Positions 5,277 through 6,443 of a stretch of 6,443 nt of DNA are shown here, one piece after another. Every line of letters starts with the position of its first letter. Within the stretch, counting starts at the first letter, position 1. The translations under genes and the position numbers were made by a program. The notes under the pieces are model-generated. The model worked only from the letters and a program-made list of their open reading frames with translations. It was not told the DNA's origin and did not search any database. The stretch is from contig JAAXHX010000029.1 of the NCBI GenBank assembly GCA_012270635.1, positions 1 through 6,443 on the forward strand, given 5' to 3'. Source of the DNA: Dehalococcoidia bacterium. Its GTDB lineage: Bacteria; Chloroflexota; Dehalococcoidia; Plut-88900.

Positions 5277-5287
5277 CAAGCTCTCAT

Positions 5288-5295
5288 TACAGGAA
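5288..5295 (+). repeat. TACAGGAA motif, copy 2 (before DUF7007-like gene)
   Basis: This copy lies 11 nt upstream of ATG 5307 in the context CTCATTACAGGAAGGAG, so it overlaps the start of the ribosome binding site. Confidence 0.5.
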
Positions 5296-5306
5296 GGAGA
5301 AGAAAG

Positions 5307-5807
5307 ATGAACACCACACCAACCTACACGCCCTGGGGATGGACGCAGGACATTGAGGAGGTGACCGAGGGTGTCTGGCGCGTCACGACGCCGAGCCACG
5401 GCGGGCTGAAGCTCAGCCGGGAGCGGTGGAGCGAGCTTCCCACCGAGGTCAAGGACGCGATGCTCACACCCAGCTTCGCCGAGGAGGATTGCGAGGAGCC
5501 GATAGTCCGGACGCTCCTGGGCCTTGGTGACGACCGGACGCGGGAGCTGGCCCTCACGGTGGGCGGTTACTTCGAGCGGTACTCTCCCGCGCTCCCCTAC
5601 CTGCGCAGCTGCCTACCGGACCACCATTACCACGCAGTCTGCCACCGGAACGGCCACAGGTCCGACCCCTTCGAGCGGTTCGACACCCGCATCGAGGCCG
5701 AGTCCTTCGTGGGCGATGCCGAGACGGTGCGGACCTACGGGAGGCTGGAGGCCGTCGAGTGCAGCCAAGCGCATCCCCTCTGTCAGCCAACCGGGGTGAA
5801 GCCATGA
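5307..5807 (+). CDS. DUF7007-like protein, 166 aa
   Basis: Function is unknown. The N-terminal half matches my memory of the DUF7007 pattern seen on mobile elements: TPWGWTQ (8-14), then a strand-rich part VWRVTTPSHGG (23-33) with LS.ER (36-40), then the acidic EEDCEEPIV (59-67), corresponding to the family's YEEDCDWAIV. The rest (about 75-166) is less familiar. It is rich in Cys and His (C102, H106, H107, H109, C112, H113, H117, C152, H156, C159), so a metal site is possible but no standard finger is seen. There is no signal or membrane segment. The start is well supported by AAGGAG (5294-5299) at 7 nt. The TGA overlaps the next gene's ATG as ATGA, so the two proteins are probably made together. 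Confidence 0.8.
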   Translation: MNTTPTYTPWGWTQDIEEVTEGVWRVTTPSHGGLKLSRERWSELPTEVKDAMLTPSFAEEDCEEPIVRTLLGLGDDRTRELALTVGGYFERYSPALPYLRSCLPDHHYHAVCHRNGHRSDPFERFDTRIEAESFVGDAETVRTYGRLEAVECSQAHPLCQPTGVKP

Positions 5808-6208
5808 CCGCGCCGACCCGGGCCAGACCCCGCAGCCTGCCCAGCACGACCACGAAACTGCAAACGGAGTACGGGAATCTCTACGTCACCGTTTCCATGG
5901 ACGATGACGGCGATCCCTTTGAGGTGTTTGGCCATCTCGGAAAGGCTGGCAGTTTTCAGCACGGGGTGACCGAGTTGGCCTGCCGCCTCATCTCCCTGCA
6001 CCTGCGCAGGGGCACCCCACTAGAAGAGGTGATTGAGCAGTGCCAAGGGATACAGGAAATGCAGCCGTTCTTCAACCAGATGCCAGACGGCAGCACGGTC
6101 GCAGTGCTCGGCCTCGGCGACGGCATCGCCCACATCCTCAAAGCCCACCTGAAGGCCAAGCAGGAGGGGGAGACGGCTGAAGCGGAAGCCGCACAGCAGG
6201 CCGCGTAA
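5804..6208 (+). CDS. Stand-alone TSCPD-domain protein, 134 aa
   Basis: This resembles the TSCPD domain found at the C-terminus of adenosylcobalamin-dependent ribonucleotide reductases and as a separate small protein in phages. Hallmarks are YGNLYVTV (23-30), PFEVFGHLGKAG (38-49), RLISLHLRRGTPLEEVIEQ (61-79), GI (82-83) and a final helix start GDGIAHIL (105-112). Family cysteines usually seen in TGCGNLY, GIRCP and SCPDAIA are replaced here (TEYGNLY, GIQEM, GLGDGIA), so the metal-binding form appears lost; C60 and C80 remain. The first 18 residues are basic and disordered and the tail is Glu/Ala-rich. No reductase gene is visible, so a link to dNTP supply is only an inference. The start overlaps the preceding stop (ATGA) with a weak GGGGTG upstream, suggesting dependence on translational coupling. 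Confidence 0.82.
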   Translation: MTAPTRARPRSLPSTTTKLQTEYGNLYVTVSMDDDGDPFEVFGHLGKAGSFQHGVTELACRLISLHLRRGTPLEEVIEQCQGIQEMQPFFNQMPDGSTVAVLGLGDGIAHILKAHLKAKQEGETAEAEAAQQAA

Positions 6209-6230
6209 ACGGTTCGGACAACATTCCATC

Positions 6231-6238
6231 TACAGGAA
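6231..6238 (+). repeat. TACAGGAA motif, copy 3 (before nuclease gene)
   Basis: This copy lies 17 nt before ATG 6256 in the context CATCTACAGGAATC. Here it also overlaps a small hairpin, ATTCC (6223-6227) with GGAAT (6235-6239), placing TACA in the loop. Confidence 0.5.
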
Positions 6239-6255
6239 TCAAGGAGGTACCGACG

Positions 6256-6443
6256 ATGACAACGACGACTGAAATTGACAGGGCTGAGGTATTCTCCCGC
6301 CCTGCGGCACGGTTCGACGATGACGGCAGTCTGGAGGTGCGAGCATCGGCGGCCCTGGGTTGCCGCCGCGCCCTCTGGTACTCGGCGACGGGCTACCAGC
6401 CAACGGATCCCCCCAGTGAGGAGTCGCTGACGGCGATGGAGGC
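6256..6443 (+). CDS. Probable Cas4-like / PD-(D/E)XK nuclease, N-terminal fragment
   Basis: 62 complete codons are visible before the right edge. A perfect AAGGAGGT (6241-6248) with 7 nt spacing fixes the start. After a Thr-rich beginning comes FDDDGSLEVRAS and then AALGCRRALWYSATGYQP, with C36 followed by RRAL. This is the usual opening of phage exonucleases of the RecB/Cas4-like PD-(D/E)XK superfamily (RxSxLxxCxRAL, where the cysteine often helps bind an iron-sulfur cluster). The catalytic residues would lie beyond the window, so the assignment rests on this N-terminal signature only. Nearness to the Rad52-family gene supports a role as the resecting partner of the annealing protein. Confidence 0.65.
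   Translation, partial: MTTTTEIDRAEVFSRPAARFDDDGSLEVRASAALGCRRALWYSATGYQPTDPPSEESLTAME

Overview
This 6.4 kb window is GC-rich and looks like part of a mobile element (prophage, plasmid or integrative element). I infer this from a block of replication and recombination genes on the + strand. No integrase, capsid, conjugation, tRNA or rRNA gene is visible, so the element type stays open. The host cannot be fixed. The HTH/coiled-coil protein at 577-1431 reminds me of a family common in Chloroflexota (Dehalococcoidia/SAR202-type) genomes, but that is a weak recollection.

Left part (1-1431). A minus-strand gene runs off the left edge and starts with an export signal that contains a twin-arginine-like motif. 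A gene-free stretch of about 400 bp separates it from a plus-strand gene for an HTH plus coiled-coil protein. That stretch holds three 14-bp palindromes at an exact 18-bp period, nested in a 66-bp imperfect dyad, and a 57-bp-period tandem duplication that copies the start region of the HTH gene. It looks like a divergent control region.

Middle (1432-2609). About 630 bp carry no convincing gene. A small protein follows, with a primase-like Cys/His cluster joined to two C-terminal membrane helices. It ends in a strong intrinsic terminator.

Right part (2661-6443). This is a tightly spaced gene set: an unknown protein; a stand-alone DnaG-type primase (CHC2 zinc finger plus TOPRIM) whose start overlaps the preceding stop by one base; a C-rich, G-poor stretch; a possible 35-codon minigene with an ATGA overlap onto the next gene; a Rad52-family single-strand annealing protein; a DUF7007-like protein; a TSCPD-domain protein coupled to it by ATGA; and the start of a probable Cas4-like/PD-(D/E)XK nuclease that runs off the right edge. 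Primase, annealing protein and nuclease together suggest an element-encoded replication-recombination module, with Rad52 and the nuclease as a likely annealase-exonuclease pair. The octamer TACAGGAA precedes the ribosome binding site of three of these genes.
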